The notes beneath the pieces were generated by a model. It was not told the origin of the DNA and did not search any database. It saw nothing but the letters and a program-made list of their open reading frames with translations. A program made the translations under genes and the position numbers. From positions 1 through 32,812 of the forward strand of contig CAIYGI010000100.1 in NCBI GenBank assembly GCA_903925685.1: a stretch of DNA of 32,812 nucleotides, read 5' to 3'. Origin of the DNA: an uncultured bacterium. GTDB taxonomy: Bacteria; Verrucomicrobiota; Kiritimatiellia; CAIKKV01; CAIYGI01. Below, in pieces: positions 6,770-14,099 of the stretch. Each line of letters starts with the position of its first letter. Position 1 is the stretch's first letter.

Positions 6770-8497
6770 TCAGGCCAGACCTTGCAGTAATTCGTTAAGC
6801 GCCTTGCCTGGGGGCACGATCGGGAAGACGTTTTCCTCGGCCCGCACGAGGCACTCGACGACCACCGGACGACCGGCGGCCAGCGCCTTGACGAGCGCGG
6901 GGGCCACCTCGTCCTGCCGTGTGACGCGCATGCCCAGCGCGCCGTGGGCCTCGGCCAGTTTCACGAAGTCCGGCCGGTAGGGGCCGGCGGCCCGGATGGT
7001 TGCCGGAATGCGCTCGTTAAGGTGGCGTTCGTCGCGGCCCAGGCGGACGCCGGAGTATTCGCGCTTGTAGAAGAGTTCCTGCCATTGGCGCACCATGCCG
7101 AGGTAGCCGTTGTTGAGAATTACGACCACGATGGGCAGGTCATGTTCCACGGCCACCACAAGTTCCTGGAAGTTCATCTGGATGCTGCCGTCGCCGGAGA
7201 TGAGCACCACCGGCTGATCGCGGCGGGCGGCTTTGACGCCGATCGCGGCGGGCAGGCCGAAGCCCATTGTTCCGAGGCCGCCTGAGGTGATGAAGCTGCG
7301 CGGCTTGGAATAGGGATAAAAGTGCGCGGCCCACATCTGGTGCTGTCCGACGTCGGTCACGATCAAGGCGTCGCCGCGGGTTACGGCGGCGATTTGTTCG
7401 ATCACATACTGCGGCAGCAACTCCTTTGAGGAGCGGTCGTAGGTGAGCGGATGGCGCGCTTTCCATTCGGAGACCTGGGCCAGCCATTCCGGGCGCGCGA
7501 CCGGTTCCACGGCTTCGAGCAATTTGCGCAGCGCGATTTTCACATGGCCGACGACCGGAAAATCCACCGGCACGCTCTTGCCGATGGCCGAGGGATCGAT
7601 GTCGATGTGTCCCTTCAAGGCGTGCGGGGCGAAAGTGGAAACCTTGCCTGTCACGCGGTCATCGAAGCGCGCGCCCACCGACACGACGAGATCGCAGGCG
7701 CTGGCCGCGCGGTTGGCGGCCACGGTTCCGTGCATGCCGATCATGCCGAGCGCCAGCGGCGCGCTGCCCGGGAAGGCGCCGAGGCCCATGAGTGTGCTGA
7801 CCACCGGCACGCCGGCCTTGACGGCCACGGCCGCAAACTCGGCGGCGGCATCGCCGGAGATAACCCCGCCACCCACGAGAAAGACGGGACGGCGGGCGGC
7901 GGCGACGGCCCGCGCCAGACGTTCGATGTCCTGGTCATCGGGATCGTTGTCGGGCCGGTAGCCGCGGCGGTTCATCCCTGCCGGGAACGGCGTGTCGCAG
8001 GCGGTTTGCTGGATATCTTTTGGAACATCCACGAGCACGGGGCCGGGCTTGCCGGTGGTGGCGATTTCGAAGGCCTCGACCATGATGCGCGGCAGATCCT
8101 CGACCCTTTTCACGAGGTAGTTATGCTTGGTCACGGCGCGTGTGATGCCGACCGTATCGGCTTCCTGAAAGGCATCGTTGCCGATCAGCGGCGAAGCTAC
8201 CTGACCGGCGATGCAGACCACAGGGCTGCCGTCCATGTTGGCGGTTGCGAGCCCGGTCACTGTATTTGTGGCGCCGGGTCCGGAAGTTACCAGACAGACG
8301 CCCGCCTGACCGGTGGCGCGGGCGTAGCCGTCGGCCATGTGCGCGGCGCCTTGTTCGTGGCGCGCGAGGAAGAATTCAATTGGCGCACATGGCAGTTTGT
8401 CGAAGATGTCCAGAACCATTCCACCAGGCAGTCCAAACAGGGTTTTCACCCCGGCCCGCAGCAACCCCTCGATGACGATATCCGCTCCGGTTCTCAT
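6770..8497 (-). CDS. ilvB: Acetolactate synthase catalytic (large) subunit
   Basis: A thiamine-diphosphate enzyme making acetolactate or acetohydroxybutyrate for Val, Leu and Ile synthesis. The N-terminal TPP domain has the activating glutamate in FLARHEQGAAHMADGYARATG. The central FAD-type domain follows (about 190-340, VFLVGGGVI...FDDRVTGK). The C-terminal TPP domain carries the Mg-binding GDGSIQMN...NNGYLGMVRQWQ motif, characteristic of AHAS. 575 residues matches the family. ATG 8495-8497 has AAGG upstream. It is the first structural gene after the attenuator (terminator at 8553-8579) and is followed by ilvH after a repeat-filled gap. Confidence 0.95.
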   Translation of the reverse strand: MRTGADIVIEGLLRAGVKTLFGLPGGMVLDIFDKLPCAPIEFFLARHEQGAAHMADGYARATGQAGVCLVTSGPGATNTVTGLATANMDGSPVVCIAGQVASPLIGNDAFQEADTVGITRAVTKHNYLVKRVEDLPRIMVEAFEIATTGKPGPVLVDVPKDIQQTACDTPFPAGMNRRGYRPDNDPDDQDIERLARAVAAARRPVFLVGGGVISGDAAAEFAAVAVKAGVPVVSTLMGLGAFPGSAPLALGMIGMHGTVAANRAASACDLVVSVGARFDDRVTGKVSTFAPHALKGHIDIDPSAIGKSVPVDFPVVGHVKIALRKLLEAVEPVARPEWLAQVSEWKARHPLTYDRSSKELLPQYVIEQIAAVTRGDALIVTDVGQHQMWAAHFYPYSKPRSFITSGGLGTMGFGLPAAIGVKAARRDQPVVLISGDGSIQMNFQELVVAVEHDLPIVVVILNNGYLGMVRQWQELFYKREYSGVRLGRDERHLNERIPATIRAAGPYRPDFVKLAEAHGALGMRVTRQDEVAPALVKALAAGRPVVVECLVRAEENVFPIVPPGKALNELLQGLA

Positions 8498-8552
8498 GTC
8501 GTTTGCCTTTTCTTATTTTACATGCAAACACGCATTATACGTGACTATAACG

Positions 8553-8579
8553 AAAAACCCACTGCGAACTCGCAGTGGG
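8553..8579 (-). terminator. Attenuator terminator ahead of ilvB
   Basis: On the minus strand CCCACTGCGA / TCGCAGTGGG (perfect 10-bp arms, centre GT) is followed directly by TTTTT. It lies 55 nt before the ilvB ATG and 28 nt after the leader-ORF stop. An upstream CGCGGTGGG (8617-8625) can pair with the 5' arm CCCACTGCG (8571-8579) over 9 bp with one G-U, giving an exclusive antiterminator. Confidence 0.8.
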
Positions 8580-8606
8580 TTTGGCGTCAGCCAGATGGCG
8601 GGTGAA

Positions 8607-8717
8607 TCACCCGCCGCCCACCGCGGGGCGCAAAATAACCAGCAGTCCCTCCAGCACCAGCTTGTAGGCCGGGCTGTGATCTGCCGTGCGGATTGCGGTG
8701 GATGTTATGTGGCGCAT
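8607..8717 (-). CDS. ilv operon leader peptide (attenuation), 36 aa
   Basis: A short ORF absent from the ORF track: it begins MRHITSTAIRTADHSP and contains the branched-chain-rich run LVLEGLLVIL just before its end (RPAVGGG). In that 10-residue block 8 residues are Leu, Val or Ile. The antiterminator strand CGCGGTGGG lies inside the last codons, so a ribosome finishing at the TGA would cover it and allow the terminator to form. A ribosome stalled on the Leu/Val/Ile codons would leave it free. This is the standard layout of amino-acid attenuators (ilv, leu, trp leaders). The stop codon lies within a GGCGGGTGA/TCACCCGCC dyad (8597-8615). The start is 7 nt after the -10, so translation may be leaderless. 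Confidence 0.72.
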   Translation of the reverse strand: MRHITSTAIRTADHSPAYKLVLEGLLVILRPAVGGG

Positions 8718-8722
8718 GAAAA

Positions 8723-10120
8723 TTAGTATCTTTCATCCGGCTGGGAGTTGTCAACCGCATTTTTTGGGGAGATTTGCGCCACGAAATCGATCAGGCACAG
8801 ACCGGTGTGGTAGCCCGGGTCGGCGTCGGGGGTGGCGGGAATCGCCGTGGATGGATTGCCGCTGGCTTCGCGGGTTTGCAGGAAGAGGCCGGGAAGCGGC
8901 GAGCGAAACGGGCCGAAAAGGGCGCGGGCGCAATCGGCCGCGGCCGCGGCGATTTCCGCGCAGCGGGGGTGCGCGGGGGCCAGGCGAAGCAAGAGCGCGG
9001 CAGCGCGCATCGCCTCCGGCAGGGGCCACCAGGGCATGTCGCCGTTTAAGGGGGTGCGGGCAACCAGGTCGAAGGTTTTGCAGATACCGCCCAGCCGCCG
9101 CTGGAATCCGTTGGCGAACGCCGCCAGGAAGATTTCCGGTAAGCTCTCCCGGCAGGCTGCGGCGAGTTTGCGCAGTTCCTGTGTTGGTGATTTCCGCGCG
9201 CTCGCATGGAGCAGAAAGCGGGCCGCGAGCCCCGTGAACTCGATCGCGTGGCCAGGATCCAGTACAACCTTGCCCTGTTCCGTCCACGGCCTGCCAGCGT
9301 CGTCTGTCCACTCGACGAAATCGAAACGCCGCAGGGTGGTTGTGTCGCGATGAATCACGTGACGGTCGAGCAGATGCTGAAGAAAGAGCCTGCCGCCCTC
9401 GACCCACTCGTCCGCGCCGGGATAGAGATCGCACATCAACGCAAACCCGCCCAGCGCGATCATCCATGGCCCCTGCGCTTGGCGGCCGGGGACGGGCAGG
9501 GCTGGATTCTTGGGATCGAACGAAATCTGGTCCGAGGTAAAACTTCCGTCCCTGATCGCCGCGGCGGCGTTACGGAAAGTGGAGACGCCCAGCTTGCTCA
9601 ACTCCGCGCGGCCCAGCCGGACCCCGGCGGCGGCCAGTCCCTTGCCCGTAAAGAGGTCGGCAAATCCCGGCGGGATTGAAGACGCCGGAAAGTACTCGCG
9701 CCTGCCGTCCGCTCCGCGGCGAAAGGTCCGGCCATCGGGGGTGAACAGAAATACGAACCGGCCGTTGTTCACCCGTCCGAATGCGGCCATCCGCGCCGCC
9801 ACGGTTTCCAGCATCCGGTCGCAGCGCGCCGCCAGGTGCGGGGTGTCGGCCAGGAAAGCCGCGTGCCCCGCCAGCGCTTCCAGCCCGCGCCCCTGGATCC
9901 ATCCGAAGACCGCGCTACGGCCACGGAAGTCGGTCTCCGGGTCGGCTGGCTCCGGAAAATCCCGCCCGCTGTTCGTGCTCAACTTGGTATCCACGAACGG
10001 ATAGCCGGCGTTCTTTTCGAAACGCGATACAACCAGTTCGATGCCGTCTTGTAAGGCGGCGCGGCTATCGGCGATCAAGGCCTTTAAGGCGCCAGGAATA
10101 ACGTCGTCCATGTATGTCAT
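8723..10120 (-). CDS. N-acylglucosamine 2-epimerase (AGE)-superfamily protein
   Basis: About 465 residues of an (alpha/alpha)6-barrel type protein. Family-like blocks are FGWIQGRGLEALAG near the N-terminus, LDPGHAIEFTGLAARFL (compare PGHxxEWxWLL) in the centre, and GDMPWWPLPEAMRAALLL (compare WWxQAEA) later. The superfamily includes GlcNAc/ManNAc 2-epimerase, cellobiose 2-epimerase and mannose isomerases; substrate cannot be assigned from sequence alone. There is no signal peptide, so it is probably cytoplasmic. The start is uncertain: ATG 10120 (MTYMDD) and ATG 10111 (MDDVIPG) are both possible, and the longer ORF-track start looks non-coding. The end overlaps the ilv promoter. Confidence 0.75.
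   Translation of the reverse strand: MTYMDDVIPGALKALIADSRAALQDGIELVVSRFEKNAGYPFVDTKLSTNSGRDFPEPADPETDFRGRSAVFGWIQGRGLEALAGHAAFLADTPHLAARCDRMLETVAARMAAFGRVNNGRFVFLFTPDGRTFRRGADGRREYFPASSIPPGFADLFTGKGLAAAGVRLGRAELSKLGVSTFRNAAAAIRDGSFTSDQISFDPKNPALPVPGRQAQGPWMIALGGFALMCDLYPGADEWVEGGRLFLQHLLDRHVIHRDTTTLRRFDFVEWTDDAGRPWTEQGKVVLDPGHAIEFTGLAARFLLHASARKSPTQELRKLAAACRESLPEIFLAAFANGFQRRLGGICKTFDLVARTPLNGDMPWWPLPEAMRAAALLLRLAPAHPRCAEIAAAAADCARALFGPFRSPLPGLFLQTREASGNPSTAIPATPDADPGYHTGLCLIDFVAQISPKNAVDNSQPDERY
8725..8754 (-). promoter_or_regulatory. Predicted promoter of the ilvBH-leuA-aroE-tsaD operon
   Basis: TTGACA (8749-8754, minus strand) and GATACT (8725-8730) are spaced 18 nt. Expected +1 is about 8718, adjacent to the leader-peptide ATG. 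The promoter lies inside the last codons of the epimerase-like gene. Confidence 0.6.
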
Positions 10121-10296
10121 CCCACAGCCATTATTTTGCTTTGCACTTTGCTGTGATTGTGTAAGCGGCGGATCATAGCCTGAGCATACGGACGGCGCAA
10201 TCAAGAGTTGTTTGGGTGTTTTTCGGCGGTCTTGCGCCGGAGGCGCGGGGATGACAGAATGCGCGGACGTGCGCCTGAAATGCGCGCGCCTATGCC

Positions 10297-11631
10297 ATGG
10301 GATATTACTTGTTGCGCCGTTGTTTGCAGATGCTCCCCGTGCTGTTCGGCGTGGTGCTGATCACTTTTGTGCTTTTTCACGTCGTGGGCGGCAGTCCCGC
10401 CGTCATGGCGCTCGGAAAAAACGCCACCCCGGCGGCGCTGGAGGAGTTTGACGAAACGCGCGGGTTCAATCGGCCGCTGCTCTGGGGAAGCTGGACCTCA
10501 ACGCGCGCCTGGACGGACTGGGATGCCCGCCGCGGCTCGGACAGGTCCGGAGCGTGGGAAGGGACGACGGGATCGCGGCTGGATGCGGCGGGCGCTGTGC
10601 TGTTCTCGCCCGGCGTCGGGGTTGTACCGCTGGCCTGTCCTCTGCGCGCCAACACCGATTATCGCTGGCGTTTGGATGTGCGCCAGCCGTCGGGCGGCGG
10701 CACGCTGGCGGTGACAGCGGAGGGTGGGGCGCCGTCCACCGCCGCCGTGCCGGTGCCGACGCGCTGGACGCGGCTGGTTCTGCCGCTCGCCGCCGGCGCG
10801 GGCCGCGCGGATGGCTTGCGGATCACGGTGACGGGCGGAGGGCCGCTGGAAATCCGCGCGGCGCGCCTGGAACGGCGCATGGCGCATCCCTGGGATTCGC
10901 AACTGGCGCATTACCTGGGCCAGGTGGCGCGGCTCGATTTCGGCGTCTCACTGGCCACCAACGAGCGCGTGGCCGACATGCTGAAGCAGGGAATCGGCCC
11001 GTCGCTGATGTTGACGGCGCCGATTTTCTTCGGCGGCTTGATCGTATCCATCGCCCTGGCGTTGATTTGCGCCTGGCGCCGCGACTCCTGGTTCGACCGC
11101 CTGACCGTGGTGATCGCCGTGGTCTTGATGAGCGTCAACTACCTGGTTTGGATCGTGGCCGGACAGTACGTGCTGGCCTACCACGCGGGCTGGTTTCCGA
11201 TCTGGGGCTTCGATTCGTGGCGCTGCCTGCTGCTGCCGGTATCGATCGGTCTCGTCAGCGGTTTGGGCGCCAACCTGCGCTTCTACCGCACTGTCATGCT
11301 GGAGGAGATCAACCGCGACTACGTGCGCACGGCGCTGGCCAAGGGCCTTGGCACTCCGGCCGTGCTGATCCGTCATGTGCTGCGTAACGCCCTGATTCCA
11401 ATCATCACCAGCACCGTGATTGCGATTCCATTTCTCTATACCGGCAGTCTGCTGTTGGAAAGCTTCTTCGGCATTCCAGGCTTGGGCGGACTCAGCATCA
11501 ATGCCATCAATTCGGCCGATGTGGACGTGATCCGCGGCGTGGTGCTGGTGGGCGCGGTGCTCTACATGGCGGCCAACCTATTAACCGACCTCTGTTACGC
11601 GTGGGCCGACCCGCGCATCCGGCTGCGATGA
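10297..11631 (+). CDS. OppB/DppB-type ABC transporter permease with an inserted beta-rich domain
   Basis: An inner-membrane permease of a peptide/opine/nickel-type (or oligosaccharide) ABC importer. TM1 is at 5-30 (LLRRCLQMLPVLFGVVLITFVLF), and the family N-terminal signature continues to about 57. The rest of the permease resumes at about 199 (WDSQLAHYLGQVARLDFGVSL) and includes the EAA loop (NRDYVRTALAKGLGTPAVLIRHVLRNALIP) with five further TM segments. Between them about 135 extra residues (about 61-198) in the periplasmic loop look like a jelly-roll carbohydrate-binding-type module (NTDYRWRLDVRQ..., TRWTRLVLPL..., LEIRAARLERR). Usual OppB proteins are about 310-340 residues; this is 444. 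It overlaps oppC by ATGA. There is no clear SD. No ATPase or binding protein gene is in the window. Confidence 0.88.
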   Translation: MGYYLLRRCLQMLPVLFGVVLITFVLFHVVGGSPAVMALGKNATPAALEEFDETRGFNRPLLWGSWTSTRAWTDWDARRGSDRSGAWEGTTGSRLDAAGAVLFSPGVGVVPLACPLRANTDYRWRLDVRQPSGGGTLAVTAEGGAPSTAAVPVPTRWTRLVLPLAAGAGRADGLRITVTGGGPLEIRAARLERRMAHPWDSQLAHYLGQVARLDFGVSLATNERVADMLKQGIGPSLMLTAPIFFGGLIVSIALALICAWRRDSWFDRLTVVIAVVLMSVNYLVWIVAGQYVLAYHAGWFPIWGFDSWRCLLLPVSIGLVSGLGANLRFYRTVMLEEINRDYVRTALAKGLGTPAVLIRHVLRNALIPIITSTVIAIPFLYTGSLLLESFFGIPGLGGLSINAINSADVDVIRGVVLVGAVLYMAANLLTDLCYAWADPRIRLR

Positions 11632-12647
11632 CAACCTTCGCTCCAGAATCGCCCGGCGTCGCCTTTGCAGGCGCGGATGCGGCGGCCGGCGGCCTGCGTG
11701 TGTGGCGCGGATTGCGCAGCGGCTGGCGGACGCGCGCCAGCATGATCGTGCTGGCCCTTTTCGCCGCCGCCGCGTTGTGGGGCGAAATCGTCTACCGCCT
11801 GGCCCAGGCGCGCGATCGCACGCCGTCCTATGCCCAACTCAACCTGGATGCCCGTTACCTGCCTCCAAGTCTTTTCCGCCACCCCTTTGCGGCGGCGGCC
11901 GGCGCCGAGGCGGACGCACCGCAAGTGGGCGCGCGCCTGTATGCCGGGTTGCGCGAACTGGCGCGGCATCCCTTCGGCACCGACAATCTGGGCCGCGATG
12001 TGGGGCAGCGGCTGATCCAGGGCGCGCGCATTGCTTTCCAGGTTGGTGTGATGACGGCATTGATCGCGATTCCGCTGGGTCTGCTGCTGGGCCTGCTGGC
12101 GGGCTATTTTGGCGGATGGGTTGACGATGTTGTGGTCTGGCTTTACTCGACCGTGGCCGCGATTCCGGGCCTGCTCTTCATCCTGGCCATTGCGCTGGTG
12201 GTGGGCAAGGGCTTAACCGGAGTTTATCTTGGGATCGGACTCACCACCTGGGTGGGCCTGTGCCGCCTGATCCGCGGCGAGACGCTCAAGCAGCGCGAGC
12301 AAACCTACGTGCAGGCGGCGCGGGCGATGGGGCTCGGACATGCCCGGATTCTTTTCCGCCACATTCTGCCCAATGTCTTTCACCTGGTGATCATCACCAT
12401 TTCGCTGCGTTTTCCGGCCGCGGTCAGCACGGAGGTCTTTTTGAGCTTTTTGGGAATCGGCGTGCAGGGCGAGCCCTCCTGGGGCGTCATGCTCGGCAAT
12501 GCGCGCCTGCGCCTCTGGCAGGGCATGTGGTGGGAACTGACCTTTGTGACCATCGCCATCTTCGCGGTCGTGCTGGCCTTCAATCTGCTCGGCGACGCCC
12601 TGCGCGACGCGCTCGATCCCCGCGCCGCGTCTAAATCAGAGGGTTGA
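11628..12647 (+). CDS. OppC/DppC-type ABC transporter permease
   Basis: Partner permease of the preceding gene; the ATG at 11628 overlaps its TGA. 339 residues. It has TM1 at about 29-50 (SMIVLALFAAAALWGEIVY) and a periplasmic segment ending in the OppC signature HPFGTDNLGRDVGQRLIQGARIAFQVG. The EAA loop is QREQTYVQAARAMGLGHARILFRHILPN, and the C-terminal TM carries the LSFLGIGVQGEPSWGVML motif. The pre-signature segment (about 60-105, with YLPPSLFRHPF) is longer than usual. The ORF-track start at 11601 would overlap the upstream gene further and is less likely. Substrate is unknown. Confidence 0.9.
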   Translation: MTTFAPESPGVAFAGADAAAGGLRVWRGLRSGWRTRASMIVLALFAAAALWGEIVYRLAQARDRTPSYAQLNLDARYLPPSLFRHPFAAAAGAEADAPQVGARLYAGLRELARHPFGTDNLGRDVGQRLIQGARIAFQVGVMTALIAIPLGLLLGLLAGYFGGWVDDVVVWLYSTVAAIPGLLFILAIALVVGKGLTGVYLGIGLTTWVGLCRLIRGETLKQREQTYVQAARAMGLGHARILFRHILPNVFHLVIITISLRFPAAVSTEVFLSFLGIGVQGEPSWGVMLGNARLRLWQGMWWELTFVTIAIFAVVLAFNLLGDALRDALDPRAASKSEG

Positions 12648-12767
12648 AATTCTTGCTTTAACTGCTTAGGTGTTCTGATCTGAGACACCGACGTTAATGC
12701 TTTCCGCTTGGCACATCTGCCTCGTTATCTGAAGGTGGGAAGTAACGCATGAACTGCAGCGCGGATT

Positions 12768-12840
12768 TGGAGGGACGACCTCCGTGTCGTCTGAGTCAGC
12801 CGGAGCGGGAGGAACGGACGGGACGGAGCCCGTCCCTCCA
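12768..12840. repeat. GC-rich dyad element (TGGAGGGACG...CGTCCCTCCA)
   Basis: The 73-nt element begins TGGAGGGACG and ends with its exact reverse complement CGTCCCTCCA. An inner GGACGGG...CCCGTCC pair is nested. It resembles a dispersed intergenic (REP-like) element; only one copy is in the window. Confidence 0.6.
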
Positions 12841-12903
12841 GAAGGCAAGGCGCATCCGCAACGCATCGCAGATGAGCCTCATTCTATGAGAAACCAGGTT
12901 TTC

Positions 12904-12981
12904 ACTACGAAATACGCCAAAGACGCGAAAATCAAGGCAAAAGATTGAGGTTGTTTTCGCGTCTTTGGCGTATTTCGTAGT
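12904..12981. repeat. 28-bp perfect inverted repeat, 22-nt spacer
   Basis: The left arm (12904-12931, starting ACTACGAAATACGCC and ending GCGAAAA) and right arm (12954-12981, starting TTTTCGCG) are exact reverse complements. As RNA it makes a very stable hairpin in either orientation. It lies after oppC and could end transcription or be a miniature mobile element; no T-run follows the stem on the + strand. Confidence 0.85.
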
Positions 12982-13165
12982 TGAATCGTCTTATATTCAA
13001 TCAGTCTGGCATGAGCGACGTGCTTGGATAGATGCAAATTTCCATTGGGTAAGATGAGTTTGCACTGAGCCAGGGGTTGATCCGAATCTGGCGTTGTGTC
13101 AAACTATCACCCTTGCAACCAACCGGGTGTCCACGAAAACATTGGATCGATGGAGACTGAAAATC

Positions 13166-14062
13166 ATGCAGAAGCAGAGTATTGTGCAAGCGGTTAAGTC
13201 GGGGCGTGTCTTGGTGGCGGATGGCGCCTGGGGTACCTTTCTCCAGAAGAAGGGCATGCCGCCGGGCGAATGTCCCGAACTGTGGTGCGTGACGCACCGC
13301 ACGGACGTGCTGGACATCGCCCGGAGTTATATCGCGGCCGGCGCCGACATGATCAAGTCCGACAGTTTCGGCGGCACGCGCTGCAAACTGGAATACTTCA
13401 ATCTGGCGGAACGCACCTCGGAGCTCAACCAGGCGGCGGCGGAAATCTCCCGCGAGGCGGCGGGTTCCGACAAGTGGGTGATGGCTTCCGCCGGTCCGAC
13501 GGGGTTGATGACGGCCACGGGCGATGTAACCGAAGAGGAGCTTTATAATTTCTTCAAGGAGCAGGTCGTGGCCCTCGCCGCCGGCGGCGCCGATGCCATC
13601 TGCATCGAAACATTCAGCGCGCTGGATGAAGCCGTGGCCGCCATCCGGGCCACCCGCGACAACACGGCCTGCGAGGCGCTTTGCACCTTCACCTTCGAAC
13701 GCACCGTCAAGGGCGAATACAGGACCATGATGGGCGTCTCCCCGGCCGAGGCCGCAAAGGCCTGCCTCGCGGCGGGCGCGCATGTGATCGGCGCCAACTG
13801 CGGCAACGGCATGGAGCGCATGATCGAGATCGCGAAGCAAATGCGCAAGGCGGCGCCGGCGGCGCCGATCATGGTCAACGCCAACGCCGGTCTGCCGAAG
13901 AACGTCAACGGCGTGGATCTATTCCCGGAGACTCCGGCGGAAATGGCCGGCCGCGTGGCGGCCCTGGTCGCGGCGGGCGCCAATATCGTTGGCGGCTGCT
14001 GCGGGACGACGCCCGCGCATATCGCGGCCATCAAGCAGGCGGTTGTCGGCCTGAAGCAATGA
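13166..14062 (+). CDS. Homocysteine S-methyltransferase-family protein
   Basis: A (beta/alpha)8 zinc enzyme of the homocysteine-binding (Pfam S-methyl_trans) family, which transfers a methyl group to homocysteine to form methionine. The three zinc cysteines are visible: C212 in GANCGNGME and C278-C279 in GGCCGTTPAHI. The N-terminal VADGAWGTFLQ is the family start block. 298 residues corresponds to the stand-alone or BHMT/MetH-N-type module; the cobalamin-binding and activation domains of full MetH are absent. The methyl donor could be a methylcorrinoid protein, betaine or S-methylmethionine. ATG 13166 (MQKQSIVQ) is preferred over the ORF-track start because GGAG lies 10 nt upstream and the family block starts soon after. 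Confidence 0.88.
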   Translation: MQKQSIVQAVKSGRVLVADGAWGTFLQKKGMPPGECPELWCVTHRTDVLDIARSYIAAGADMIKSDSFGGTRCKLEYFNLAERTSELNQAAAEISREAAGSDKWVMASAGPTGLMTATGDVTEEELYNFFKEQVVALAAGGADAICIETFSALDEAVAAIRATRDNTACEALCTFTFERTVKGEYRTMMGVSPAEAAKACLAAGAHVIGANCGNGMERMIEIAKQMRKAAPAAPIMVNANAGLPKNVNGVDLFPETPAEMAGRVAALVAAGANIVGGCCGTTPAHIAAIKQAVVGLKQ

Positions 14063-14099
14063 TTACAACCGAATCCCCGGCGCTGTTTCCGGAGCGTTC

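Larger units (their letters stand above)
12648..13165. other. Repeat-rich intergenic region without a gene
   Basis: 518 nt with no supported ORF. It contains a dyad-flanked GC-rich element (12768-12840) and a 28-bp perfect inverted repeat (12904-12981). Near the end GGAG (13152) serves the methyltransferase start. No riboswitch was recognised. Confidence 0.6.

Noticed and set aside
12904-12981. CRISPR repeat
   Set aside because: A single inverted pair, not regularly spaced direct repeats. No cas genes.
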